Shown: piece after piece, positions 1 to 7,490 of the stretch | Numbering within the stretch: the stretch's first letter is position 1 | Layout: each line of letters begins with the position of its first letter | Notes under the pieces: generated by a model | Told to the model about the DNA's origin: nothing | Databases searched by the model: none | The model's input: only the letters and a program-made list of their open reading frames with translations | DNA from: Chitinophagaceae bacterium | GTDB lineage: Bacteria; Bacteroidota; Bacteroidia; Chitinophagales; Chitinophagaceae | Length of the DNA: 15,745 nucleotides | Assembly (NCBI GenBank): GCA_003455235.1 | Contig: DMRT01000333.1 | Coordinates: 1 to 15,745 of the forward strand | Direction of reading: 5' to 3' | Translations under genes and position numbers: made by a program

Positions 1-1
1 A

Positions 2-211
2 GCGGGTATCCGCCGGTCGAGGTGGAAGATCATCTTCAGTCCGCTGTGGGCATTCATCAACGGTTATTTTTTACGGCTCGGATTCCTGGAAGGGTATGAG
101 GGATTCATCATTGCCGTATATACATCACAGCAGTGCTATTCAAAATATTATAAACTGCGCCAGCTTCAGCGGGAAGAGATGGCTGAAGTAGCCTGGGAAA
201 AAACCTATTAG
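2..211 (+). CDS. Glycosyltransferase family 2, C-terminal fragment (WaaE/KdtX-like)
   Basis: Only the last 69 codons are present; the gene enters from the left edge in frame 2 and ends at TAG 209-211. The fragment has the basic/aromatic tail typical of lipopolysaccharide-core type GT2 enzymes: a Pro-Leu-Trp-x-Phe-Ile-x-x-Tyr segment, a Gly-Phe-Leu-Glu-Gly-Tyr-Glu-Gly-Phe turn, then an alanine/tyrosine-rich segment ending in Lys-Leu-Arg. In WaaE/KdtX-like proteins this part follows the catalytic domain and probably packs against the inner membrane. The nucleotide-sugar-binding and DxD parts lie outside the window, so donor and acceptor cannot be judged. The next gene starts 5 bases downstream on the same strand, so the two are probably co-transcribed. 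The family call rests on the tail alone and is moderately confident. Confidence 0.6.
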   Translation, partial: AGIRRSRWKIIFSPLWAFINGYFLRLGFLEGYEGFIIAVYTSQQCYSKYYKLRQLQREEMAEVAWEKTY

Positions 212-216
212 TACAA

Positions 217-1143
217 TTGACAACAACGGCACAAAACATATTGAAAACGCTGGGTTACTTCGACCTGTTTCAATACCCCCTTACCCGGGAAGAGATCCGT
301 TCGTTTCATGCAGTTCATCTTGCTTACCAGGAGCTCGATGCAGCGCTTGATTCCTTGCTGGAACAAGGACTTGTTTTCAGGCTCGATGAATTTTATTCTG
401 TTCAGCCCAACTCCTTGCTGGCCGAGAGAAGGAGAAAGGGAAACCAGCTGGCAGCCAGGCATCTTCAGACAGCTTCCAAAGTAGCCCGGTTCCTTTCCGG
501 GTTTCCCTACGTAAAAGGCATCGCCGTTTCCGGTTCGCTGTCTAAAAATTTTGCCACTTCCCAAACCGACATTGATTTTTTCATTGTTACCCATACCAAC
601 CGGTTGTGGATTGCCCGGACCTTTATGCACCTGTATAAAAAATTCACCTTTTTAACCGGCCGTCAGCACTGGTACTGCATGAATTATTACGTAGATGAAA
701 AAGAAATGGAGATAAAGGAAAAAAATATATTCACCGCCATGGAATCGGTAACCCTGCTGCCCATGCAGGGAAAAGAAACAATGGAAGAGTTTGTAAAAAA
801 CAACCACTGGATAAAAGAATACTTCCCTTCCAAAACGATTGTAACCGAAGGAGTATCTGAAATAAAACCCGGACTGTTCCGGAGACTGGCAGAAAAGGTA
901 TTTAATAATTCCATGGGAGATAAAGTAGATACCTGGCTGATGAAACTCACGGAGAAGCGATGGAAGAAAAAAACAGAAAAGCGCCTGGTGAACAATCACG
1001 GCCATGTAATGAGCATGGTGGTGGACAGGCATTTTTCCAAGCCTGACCCACGTAACTTTCAGCATAAAGTGGTGGAGCAGTACAGGCAGAAAGTGCAGCA
1101 GCTGCTGCATACAGCAGAAAAGACTCCTTCATTGGTTCTGTGA
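217..1143 (+). CDS. Nucleotidyltransferase-fold protein with winged-helix-like N-terminus
   Basis: A 308-residue protein. Residues about 1-62 look like a small winged-helix unit: a YFDLFQYPLT stretch, then an EEI helix, a Leu-rich helix and an FY wing. Residues 105-121 carry the pol-beta nucleotidyltransferase signature: Gly106-Ser107, ten residues, then Asp118-x-Asp120 followed by a hydrophobic strand. These aspartates would bind the metal and NTP. The rest is basic and helical with no recognised domain. The family transfers a nucleotide to a small molecule, protein or RNA; the substrate here is unknown. The start is TTG at 217, because an in-frame TGA at 184-186 leaves only CTG 193 or TTG 217 before residue 136, and TTG keeps the N-terminal helix. 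It lies 5 bases after the glycosyltransferase and converges with the methyltransferase ending at 1146. It could also be a remnant or regulator of the MNT/HEPN type, but no HEPN partner is visible. Confidence 0.72.
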   Translation: MTTTAQNILKTLGYFDLFQYPLTREEIRSFHAVHLAYQELDAALDSLLEQGLVFRLDEFYSVQPNSLLAERRRKGNQLAARHLQTASKVARFLSGFPYVKGIAVSGSLSKNFATSQTDIDFFIVTHTNRLWIARTFMHLYKKFTFLTGRQHWYCMNYYVDEKEMEIKEKNIFTAMESVTLLPMQGKETMEEFVKNNHWIKEYFPSKTIVTEGVSEIKPGLFRRLAEKVFNNSMGDKVDTWLMKLTEKRWKKKTEKRLVNNHGHVMSMVVDRHFSKPDPRNFQHKVVEQYRQKVQQLLHTAEKTPSLVL

Positions 1144-1145
1144 TC

Positions 1146-1961
1146 TTATCTTTTCCGGAAGGAAATAATGTAATAATCGCCGGTGCTTTTCCAGGGCCAG
1201 TTATTCTTCCATTTATCTTCTTTCCTTTTTAAGAATGCATATGCCCCCGGGTGCTTTTCTGCAAAGCCTTCGATATAGGATGGAGGAACCAGTGTGCATA
1301 AACCTTCCAGCGCAATGCAGTCGAATGCCGGGCTCATGTGTTTTATCACATAGGAGGGGTTATAATACCAGCATTTGAAATACCCTCCTTCCACCTGTGC
1401 TTTTCTTCCCTTACTGCTGAAAAAACGGCGAAAGGCCGTTTTAAAATACCCTTTGAACAGCAGCAGGAACTCCCACAAACAGAACCTGGGTAAAATCACG
1501 AGTGTAACGACCCCACCTTGTTTTACCAATGGAGATAGTGATCTCAACACCTTGTCCAGCTCTCCTGTGCAATTGAGCCCGGCAAAGTTGGAAAAGATAA
1601 GATCATAGGCTTTGGGATTCCTTAAGTGCTGAAGTTGTGTAAAGGAAATGAGTTCCGAACTGATTTTTCCTTCCAGGTTCAGGGCTGTCACTTTGCTTTT
1701 TAAAACTTCCTGCATTCCTCCTGAAATATCGGTGGCGTGAACAGTATGACCCTGCTGGGCAAACCATACGGCATCTTCGCCGGTACCGCTGTTCAGCTCC
1801 AATATATCACTCCCGGGGCGGAGAAATGTGTTTACATGAGTTCTTACCCTTGCCCGTTTATACTGAATGATCGTATTCCCGCTGTATAATTCATCAAAGA
1901 CCGGCGACTGCCGGCTGAACGCAATTTCTGCCTGTTGTTCGTTATGGTTCACCAAACTCAT
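1146..1961 (-). CDS. Class I SAM-dependent methyltransferase (last gene of the radical SAM operon)
   Basis: A 271-residue protein with a Rossmann-type SAM-binding fold. Motif I is ILELNSGTGED at residues 53-63, where Asn replaces the first Gly of the usual ExGxGxG; I recall this variant from related methyltransferases. Acidic strand-2 residue Asp78 (HATDIS) should bind the SAM ribose. A DLIFSNFAGLN stretch forms the motif around strand 4. The C-terminal ~120 residues are rich in Trp, Tyr and Phe and probably form the acceptor lid. The start is the ATG whose complement is 1959-1961. It overlaps the stop of the upstream B12-radical SAM gene by 4 bases (ATGA), which indicates translational coupling. 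The substrate is unknown; the operon suggests a sugar, lipid or small-molecule intermediate. It ends 2 bases from the convergent nucleotidyltransferase gene. Confidence 0.85.
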   Translation of the reverse strand: MSLVNHNEQQAEIAFSRQSPVFDELYSGNTIIQYKRARVRTHVNTFLRPGSDILELNSGTGEDAVWFAQQGHTVHATDISGGMQEVLKSKVTALNLEGKISSELISFTQLQHLRNPKAYDLIFSNFAGLNCTGELDKVLRSLSPLVKQGGVVTLVILPRFCLWEFLLLFKGYFKTAFRRFFSSKGRKAQVEGGYFKCWYYNPSYVIKHMSPAFDCIALEGLCTLVPPSYIEGFAEKHPGAYAFLKRKEDKWKNNWPWKSTGDYYIISFRKR

Positions 1962-3424
1962 GCGCTGGTTCTTTCAAGCCGGAGTAATTTTTGCCTGTCG
2001 AAAAATGCGGCAGGTGTGTAATACAGGGCAGACAAAGCTTTCCGGATGGTTTTAAAGTTCATTGTGAGCGGATTTAATACCAGGTTCTTTGTATGTTCCA
2101 GGGCAAGATGCTTGCGGTAGGTTTTATGAACATACCGGTGCAGTTGTTTGTAAAAAGCGGGTTGGTAGGTATTTCGGAACATCAGGGCCAGTTCATCCGA
2201 ATCGGTCCAGTTGGTTTTTTGCTGTAACTGGTTTTTTACATTTTCAAAGAAGGCGGTGCCGGGTAAAGGATAGGAAACCGAGATGCCGATCTCATATGGC
2301 AGCAACCGGTTGATCATGGCAATGGTAAGGTCTATGTCTTTCTTTGTTTCACCCGGGTAACCGAACTGTATAAAGAAAGAAGGATGGATGCCGTTCTTCT
2401 TAAGCATTCGGGTGGCATCATGGATCTGTTCAACCGTGGTTCCCTTGTCCATGGCATCCAGTATCTTTTGTGAGCCGCTCTCAGCGCCCATCCATATATT
2501 CTCGCAGCCTGCCCTGGCGAGCGCTTTGATATTGTCTTCCTGTAATAACAGGTCAACCCTTCCCTGCATCTTGAACCTGAAGCGAAGGCCTTCCTGTTCA
2601 ACAAGGTCGGCAAAACGGGTGAGCCACCCGGGTTTCAGTCCGAAAATATCATCACAGAACCATACATGATCGAAACTGAATCGCTTTTTCAGTACCAGTA
2701 GTTCATTGACCACGTGTTCGGGACTGCGGCTGTTGTAGCGGTTGCCGTATATGGGTTTGGCGCACCAGTTACATTTGAACGGGCATCCACGGGTGGTTCC
2801 CATATTGATCGAGAAATAACCGGAGCTTTTCATCCACATATCCCGGTACGGCTCTATGTTCACCAGGTCCCAGGCAGGAAGCGGCAGGGAATCAAGATCC
2901 CTGATAACATCCCGTCTTTTTGTTTTTACAACCGCATTGTTGTGTTTGAAAGCAAGGCCTTCTATATAAAAAAAATCCTTTTCTTTTTTTCGGATTGCCT
3001 CACTCAGTTCCAGCAGGGTGAGTTCGGCTTCACCGAGCAGGATGAAATCCGCTCCTTCATTGAGGTACATTTCAAAACGGTCGGTGGAATCCGAACTGGA
3101 AACAACCACGGTACAGCCCCGCTGCTTTGCCAGCCGGATCATTTTGAACGCCGCCTCACGCATGTTGGTGAGGCACATTTTGGTAAGGTAATTGAATCCA
3201 TCATCGTAAAGGACAAACAGGTCGGGCCTGTCCAGCGCCAGGTGCGGAATGATCTCTTCGGGTTGGGTGGCAAACATGGTATCAAAGAGGCTCACATTGT
3301 ATCCATGTTCCCTCATCATCGAGGCGGCATACAGGGTGCCCAGCGGTGCATACGGCTGGCCGGTGGCCCATTGCTTGGGGTCGAAACGGAGAAAGTAGGA
3401 ATGAGAGAAGAGGATGTTCTTCAT
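1958..3424 (-). CDS. B12-binding-domain radical SAM enzyme (class B type)
   Basis: A 488-residue protein with a cobalamin-binding Rossmann-like N-terminus (about residues 1-145: a PYAPLGTLYAAS helix, a GYNVSLFDT strand and an ADFILLGEAE turn) followed by a radical SAM barrel. The [4Fe-4S] motif is Cys214-x3-Cys218-x2-Cys221 in GCPFKCNWC. A GAESGSQKILDAMDKG stretch is the conserved strand region seen in this group. I see no DxHxxG motif, so cobalamin would bind without a protein His ligand. Family members catalyse methyl transfer to unactivated carbons, ring contractions, cyclisations and similar steps; the reaction here is unknown. A ~130-residue C-terminal tail is rich in Tyr, Lys and Arg. 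The start at 3424 is 2 bases after the stop of the preceding radical SAM gene, and its stop overlaps the next methyltransferase start (ATGA). Confidence 0.88.
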   Translation of the reverse strand: MKNILFSHSYFLRFDPKQWATGQPYAPLGTLYAASMMREHGYNVSLFDTMFATQPEEIIPHLALDRPDLFVLYDDGFNYLTKMCLTNMREAAFKMIRLAKQRGCTVVVSSSDSTDRFEMYLNEGADFILLGEAELTLLELSEAIRKKEKDFFYIEGLAFKHNNAVVKTKRRDVIRDLDSLPLPAWDLVNIEPYRDMWMKSSGYFSINMGTTRGCPFKCNWCAKPIYGNRYNSRSPEHVVNELLVLKKRFSFDHVWFCDDIFGLKPGWLTRFADLVEQEGLRFRFKMQGRVDLLLQEDNIKALARAGCENIWMGAESGSQKILDAMDKGTTVEQIHDATRMLKKNGIHPSFFIQFGYPGETKKDIDLTIAMINRLLPYEIGISVSYPLPGTAFFENVKNQLQQKTNWTDSDELALMFRNTYQPAFYKQLHRYVHKTYRKHLALEHTKNLVLNPLTMNFKTIRKALSALYYTPAAFFDRQKLLRLERTSA

Positions 3425-3426
3425 GG

Positions 3427-4473
3427 TTATAAAATTGTTCCGGGTGACAGGTTAAGATAACAGACGCATTTCTTACAGGTTTCATTTTTTTCCATATCCA
3501 GGTTCTTCCTGAATTCAATGGCAGACTGACTGTTGATTATTTTTTCCAACGATGTATGGTTGATATTGCCCATTGCCTCATGAAAGAAACAGGGCCTTAC
3601 CGTTCCGTCGGCTTCCACTACCACCGACACCCAGGGCGCATTGCACTTTTTATAGGGAAAACTGTTGTATCCATAAAAAGCAGCGTAATACGACCAGATG
3701 TTATGGATCTTTTCCCTGCTTTCGGCAATGAATCTCCGGTCAAAATCATGTTTATTGTTCGTGAACAGGTAATCGATCACCCGTTTCAGCTCGTCCAGTT
3801 CTTTTTCTTCCGGCAATACTTCATGCTGCCTTTTTTCCGACCATAACACTTCCCGGTTAAAGGCATGACTGCTTACATCTGCCGGCAGGAAGCTGATCTG
3901 GTCAAGACCGATATGCTTGGCGCTTTCAATGATCTGTGGCCAGGAGGCATAGTTCAGCCGGTGAATCACTGTCCGTCCTGTAATGCGGAAGGATGGTTTC
4001 AATAAACGGATGGCTTTGATGCCTTCTGTCATTTTGTGAAATGCACCCGGTATATTCCGGATGAGATCATGTGTTGCCCCGTCACCATCCAGTGATACAA
4101 TGATATCATCCACCCACTTCACCAGGTTCTCCGCATTTTTTTTCAGTGTCAATCCTGTTGATAGTAAGCTGATCTTTATGTTTTCTGTTTTGAGGATTTC
4201 GCAGAACCGGAAAAAATTCGGGTTGAGCAATGCTTCGCCGCCCGACATAAGCACCTGCCGGGTACCGAGGTTTTTGAGCGTTGTCAGCAGGTCAAGTACA
4301 TCCGCTTCCGAAAGCTGCTTCAGGTCCTGGTTTCCCTTCCAGATATCACACATCACACAACGGCAGTTGCAGGCGCTGTGCGGCATCAGGATCACAATCG
4401 GCATAGCGCTGATCTTGTGCGTTTGCAGGCTGCGGTACCGTTTATAGGTTTGATATGGTGATTGCAGCAGCAT
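3427..4473 (-). CDS. Radical SAM enzyme with Twitch/short SPASM-like C-terminus
   Basis: 348 residues from the ATG complementary to 4471-4473. The open frame runs further upstream to 4797, but that part lies inside the neighbouring methyltransferase and has the composition of a shadow frame; starting at 4473 leaves a 1-base gap to the preceding stop. The [4Fe-4S] motif is Cys35-x3-Cys39-x2-Cys42 (CNCRCVMC), followed by a GGEALLNP stretch typical of MoaA/PqqE-like enzymes (strand 2, SAM amino-group binding). The C-terminus has Cys277-x12-Gly290-x4-Cys295, then Cys333-x2-Cys336-x-Cys338. The first part matches the SPASM/Twitch pattern; the second is shorter than a full SPASM, so one auxiliary cluster is more likely than two. 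Such enzymes oxidise alcohols or modify peptides and sugars. No precursor peptide gene is visible nearby, so a small-molecule or sugar substrate is more likely (inference). Confidence 0.87.
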   Translation of the reverse strand: MLLQSPYQTYKRYRSLQTHKISAMPIVILMPHSACNCRCVMCDIWKGNQDLKQLSEADVLDLLTTLKNLGTRQVLMSGGEALLNPNFFRFCEILKTENIKISLLSTGLTLKKNAENLVKWVDDIIVSLDGDGATHDLIRNIPGAFHKMTEGIKAIRLLKPSFRITGRTVIHRLNYASWPQIIESAKHIGLDQISFLPADVSSHAFNREVLWSEKRQHEVLPEEKELDELKRVIDYLFTNNKHDFDRRFIAESREKIHNIWSYYAAFYGYNSFPYKKCNAPWVSVVVEADGTVRPCFFHEAMGNINHTSLEKIINSQSAIEFRKNLDMEKNETCKKCVCYLNLSPGTIL

Positions 4474-4474
4474 C

Positions 4475-5227
4475 TTAACTGTACCTGTTTTTAATGGCGA
4501 TCCAGTAAAAAGGATTTTTCTTGATCGACAGCTTGTTCTTCCAGGAATGCGGGTGATGCAGGATCTTGTACTGGAAATCATCCAGGTCGGAAATGCTATG
4601 ATGAAAATAATGAGCCGCCATTTCCGGGAACCCCATTTTTTTGTAATGATCGGCCGTACGCTGCCGGGCCGCTTCTTTTTCATTTCCGGTGTAGAAAGGA
4701 GAATCCATGATGTGAATCTCGCCTTGTAAGGTGAGGTGTTCGAAACAGGTATTGATGATACCCGGCAATGATTGAAAATACTGGATGGAAGCCGCAAAAA
4801 GAATCAGGTCAAATTTTTTGTCGGCCAGTTCTTCAGTATTGATTGTTCCGTTTATGAAGCGGAGCCCCGGAATTTTTTTAAACACCCGCCTGGCCTGCTC
4901 CAGTTCTGCTGTGTTGATGTCGAGCCCGGTAACTTCTGCATCAACCTGATTGGCCATCCTGGCCGATAACCACCCGTTGCCGCAGCCTACTTCCATGATC
5001 GACAGGATATTGCTGCGTTGCTTTATATAACTGAGCAGGGCCCGGCATGAATTTCTCCGGGTACGCCATTCACTGATGTACGGATGTGTTTCATTGATCA
5101 CCGGAAGAAGTGTAAGTTCTTCATCGCTGTACATTCTTCCCTCTTTACGACGCAGGCTGGTATACAGCCGGTCAAACTCCGCAGCAGCGGAACGGTTCAC
5201 GGACTGCTGAGTAATGGTGTTGCTCAT
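4475..5227 (-). CDS. Class I SAM-dependent methyltransferase
   Basis: 250 residues from the ATG complementary to 5225-5227, which overlaps the upstream stop codon (ATGA). The frame stays open to 5290, but the extra 21 codons lie inside the upstream gene and are not favoured. Motif I is MEVGCGNGW at residues 78-86 and the ribose-binding acidic residue is Asp103 in TGLDIN; a DLILFAASIQYF stretch provides the strand-4 region. The ~70 residues before motif I form a helical N-terminal cap, common in small-molecule methyltransferases. The C-terminus is His/Tyr-rich (AAHYFHH, HHPHSW). The substrate is unknown. It lies between an NPPF-type methyltransferase and a radical SAM enzyme in a tightly coupled operon, so action on the same pathway intermediate is the simplest reading. 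Confidence 0.85.
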   Translation of the reverse strand: MSNTITQQSVNRSAAAEFDRLYTSLRRKEGRMYSDEELTLLPVINETHPYISEWRTRRNSCRALLSYIKQRSNILSIMEVGCGNGWLSARMANQVDAEVTGLDINTAELEQARRVFKKIPGLRFINGTINTEELADKKFDLILFAASIQYFQSLPGIINTCFEHLTLQGEIHIMDSPFYTGNEKEAARQRTADHYKKMGFPEMAAHYFHHSISDLDDFQYKILHHPHSWKNKLSIKKNPFYWIAIKNRYS

Positions 5228-5889
5228 ACATCCCTTTTTATGGTATAAATGAATAACTGTTCCAGCATGTTTTTTTTGTCTTGTACACAACGGAGTGAGA
5301 AACCATTTGCTGCAGCATACCCGTTGATCATTTCCATATCACAATCATCAATAAGCACCATCAGAATTTCCGCATGTTTATGGATATACTCCCGCAGAGA
5401 AGCAAAGAGTTTTGAAAAATACTCCCCGTTCTCCCCGCAATACCAGGCATGATCCTTTGCGGTGGCCGGCTGTTTTTTGTAGAAAGGCGGGTTGATGGCA
5501 ATGATGTCGAACTGTTTTACAGGAATATCGTCGAAAAGGTCAGAGCCGATCACCGTCAGCGGAGCATTATTATTCCTGCTGTTCTTTTTCAATGCTTCCA
5601 CGGCAACAGGGTTGATGTCTGATGCTGTAACGAGGGCTCCTTTTTTTGCCGCCGCTATGGAGATCAAACCGCTGCCGCAACCCAATTCCAGTAGCTGCTT
5701 TCCCTGCAACGGCAGCTTATTTACATACTCCAGCAGGAATTGCGTGCTGAAAAAGAAACCTGGATGAAATACTTCGGGCGGAACAAACAGGCGGATGTCC
5801 TGGTACCGGTAAGTTCTTGTTTTGGCAAGATACTTTACCAGCAACGGTTTGTACGTTCGGGCAACGATATGTTTAAATGCAGTATTCAA
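5224..5889 (-). CDS. NPPF-motif SAM-dependent methyltransferase (HemK/RsmC-like superfamily)
   Basis: 221 residues. SAM motif I is LLELGCGSG at residues 66-74, the ribose-binding residue is Asp91 in TASDINP, and the catalytic NPPF tetrapeptide is at 133-136 (INPPFY). NPPF/NPPY enzymes methylate planar nitrogens such as an adenine or guanine exocyclic amine or the glutamine amide, so a nucleic-acid, protein or amide-bearing substrate is possible. An HPGFFFSTQFLLEY stretch at 42-55 resembles the segment preceding motif I in HemK/RsmC-like proteins. The start is TTG (complement of 5887-5889): an in-frame TAA lies two codons upstream and there is no other start before motif I. It heads the run of five coupled genes and follows a 61-base gap holding an inverted repeat. 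It could be an ordinary RNA/protein methyltransferase recruited here, or a biosynthetic N-methyltransferase. Confidence 0.82.
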   Translation of the reverse strand: MNTAFKHIVARTYKPLLVKYLAKTRTYRYQDIRLFVPPEVFHPGFFFSTQFLLEYVNKLPLQGKQLLELGCGSGLISIAAAKKGALVTASDINPVAVEALKKNSRNNNAPLTVIGSDLFDDIPVKQFDIIAINPPFYKKQPATAKDHAWYCGENGEYFSKLFASLREYIHKHAEILMVLIDDCDMEMINGYAAANGFSLRCVQDKKNMLEQLFIYTIKRDV

Positions 5890-5909
5890 ACTGTTTTAGA
5901 AATTTACTA

Positions 5910-5945
5910 TTGAACCACATGGTACACATAAACTAGGTGGTTCAA
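5910..5945 (-). repeat. 9-bp inverted repeat in intergenic gap (possible hairpin)
   Basis: Perfect inverted repeat: ttgaaccac at 5910-5918 and gtggttcaa at 5937-5945, with an 18-base loop. It fills most of the 61-base gap between the B12-radical SAM gene ending at 5951 and the TTG-started methyltransferase gene at 5889. No run of T follows the stem on the minus strand, so a classic intrinsic terminator is not supported. It could be an attenuator or processing hairpin that sets downstream expression, or an operator with dyad symmetry. Seen directly; function is inference. Confidence 0.5.
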
Positions 5946-5950
5946 CTAAT

Positions 5951-7450
5951 TTAAAAGCCCTCAATCTCCGGCTGCCGGTATTTCCAGAGTACCTGCAGCG
6001 CTTTCAGTTCGTAGGGCATTTTGTATAAGCCTGCTTTGTAGCGCAACGCTGCAATGTTTTTTATCACCCTTCTCTTCAGTCCCGACATCCTGATATCCGA
6101 TGCCGTGGGATAATACCCGTTGAGTACTGTTTCAAAATCCTTGATCTTGTTGATCATTTCCGGCGTAAGCCAGGGGGTTAACGGATTTTTGCGCAGGTCA
6201 AAGCTTTCCCACTGCGGACTGATCCAGTCTTCCAGCTTCTCCGGGAAATGAAAGCCGCTGCCCAGCACCTTGTTGTACATGTCGCTGCCTTCGGTGGGTA
6301 CTGGACTGTATACATAAATGATGATCTCGGTGCGGGGGTTGATCTGTTTGATCTCTTTGATGAAGGCAATGTCCTGCTCAATCTGCTTCATGGCCTGTTC
6401 GGGCGTATCAGCGGGGGTGCCCAGCACAAAAGAATATTCAGGGATGATGTCGAACCGGCCGATGCGTTCAGCAAAAGAACGGATCTCAGCAGCGGTTTGT
6501 GTTCCTCCCTTGTCCATCTTCTTCAGTATTTCATCATTGCCGGTTTCGGCACCAAAGAAGATCATCTTGCATCCGCTTTCCCTCATCAGGGCCAGCGACT
6601 CATCGGAATACTTGTCGATGGTGTCAATGCGGCCTTCGCCCCACCAGGTCATTTTCTCCGGTTTAATGAGCCGGGAAAATTCAACCGTTCTTTTTTCCGA
6701 TACAAAAAAATTGTTGTCGTGGAATTCAATGGCATTGCCCCCGAAATTTTCTTTCAGGTATTTGATGTCGTTGTAAATAAGCGGGGCCGACTTTCCCCTC
6801 CACCGTGCATTGTAAATGGGAACCACGGCGCAGAAGGAACATTTGAACGGGCAGCCCATGCTGGAATGGTAGGCAATTGTTCGGGTGCCGAGATAGGTTT
6901 TACCGAGGTAGCGCTGAATCGGGTAAAATGTGTTCAGCTTTTCATACGGCAATGAAGGAAGTGTATCGGGATCATACAGTTCGTCCTTGGGAGTTTTGAT
7001 GATCCTTTCTCCCGCCCGGTAAATAAGGTTGTGGATCAGTTCGTAAGGCCTATCGTTCTCAAGGGCATCCAGCAGGGCTGGAAATGATTTTTCTCCGGGA
7101 CCATTGATCACGAAATCAACATAACCGGATTCAAGCACCACTTTCGACTGGTTGGAAGCAAAATATCCTCCCCAGGTGATTGTAATACCTGGATACAGAT
7201 CCCGTATCTTTTTTGAAATGGGAATGGCCTGTTTTAATTGCGGACCGGGCATGCAGGTGCAACCGAAATAACCAAAGTTGCCTTCCGATAAATAGCGTTC
7301 GATGGTTATCCATGGATCGGTTTCCAGGTTGCCATCCACGATCACATAGTCATACCGTCCTTCGATGGATGAAGCAATACTGAGAATGGAATTAGGGATT
7401 CTCGGTTTGTAATTTGCACTCCGTGGATTGAATAAAAGGACTCGGTTCAT
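5951..7450 (-). CDS. B12-binding-domain radical SAM enzyme
   Basis: 499 residues. The N-terminal cobalamin-binding domain spans about 1-140, with an FNPR first strand, a WGGYFAS segment at 93-99 (equivalent to the WGG-x-H region of the family) and a GPGEKSF turn at 117-123. The radical SAM cluster motif is Cys200-x3-Cys204-x2-Cys207 (GCPFKCSFC). A GAETGNDEILKKMDKGG stretch is shared in form with the second B12-radical SAM protein encoded at 1958-3424, so the two are distant relatives rather than recent duplicates. The start is the ATG complementary to 7448-7450. The substrate is unknown; the family includes C-methylases and ring-forming enzymes acting on lipids, tetrapyrroles and antibiotics. 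It lies 40 bases after the flavin-reductase-like gene and 61 bases before the coupled methyltransferase/radical SAM run, so it is probably in the same operon. Confidence 0.88.
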   Translation of the reverse strand: MNRVLLFNPRSANYKPRIPNSILSIASSIEGRYDYVIVDGNLETDPWITIERYLSEGNFGYFGCTCMPGPQLKQAIPISKKIRDLYPGITITWGGYFASNQSKVVLESGYVDFVINGPGEKSFPALLDALENDRPYELIHNLIYRAGERIIKTPKDELYDPDTLPSLPYEKLNTFYPIQRYLGKTYLGTRTIAYHSSMGCPFKCSFCAVVPIYNARWRGKSAPLIYNDIKYLKENFGGNAIEFHDNNFFVSEKRTVEFSRLIKPEKMTWWGEGRIDTIDKYSDESLALMRESGCKMIFFGAETGNDEILKKMDKGGTQTAAEIRSFAERIGRFDIIPEYSFVLGTPADTPEQAMKQIEQDIAFIKEIKQINPRTEIIIYVYSPVPTEGSDMYNKVLGSGFHFPEKLEDWISPQWESFDLRKNPLTPWLTPEMINKIKDFETVLNGYYPTASDIRMSGLKRRVIKNIAALRYKAGLYKMPYELKALQVLWKYRQPEIEGF

Positions 7451-7490
7451 GCCGGAAAGAGGAATGTAAACACCTCTGAGTCAAATCGGT

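Noticed and set aside
2714..3460. 248-codon open frame on the + strand opposite the B12-radical SAM gene
   Set aside because: It is antisense to a gene with clear cobalamin and CxxxCxxC motifs, has no recognisable domain, and its composition is that of a shadow frame.
4474..4797. 108-codon N-terminal extension of the radical SAM gene
   Set aside because: It lies wholly within the methyltransferase gene in another frame and lacks family-like sequence; the ATG at 4473 gives the usual radical SAM N-terminus and a 1-base gap.
5228..5290. 21-codon extension of the methyltransferase gene upstream of 5227
   Set aside because: It overlaps the end of the preceding gene; the ATGA overlap start at 5227 is the more likely one.
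6248..6955. 235-codon + strand open frame opposite the second B12-radical SAM gene
   Set aside because: Antisense to a well-supported gene; no domain or motif seen.
7456..7475. Short agagg/cctct inverted repeat between the flavin-reductase-like and B12-radical SAM genes
   Set aside because: Only 5 bp of stem, expected often by chance, and no T-run.
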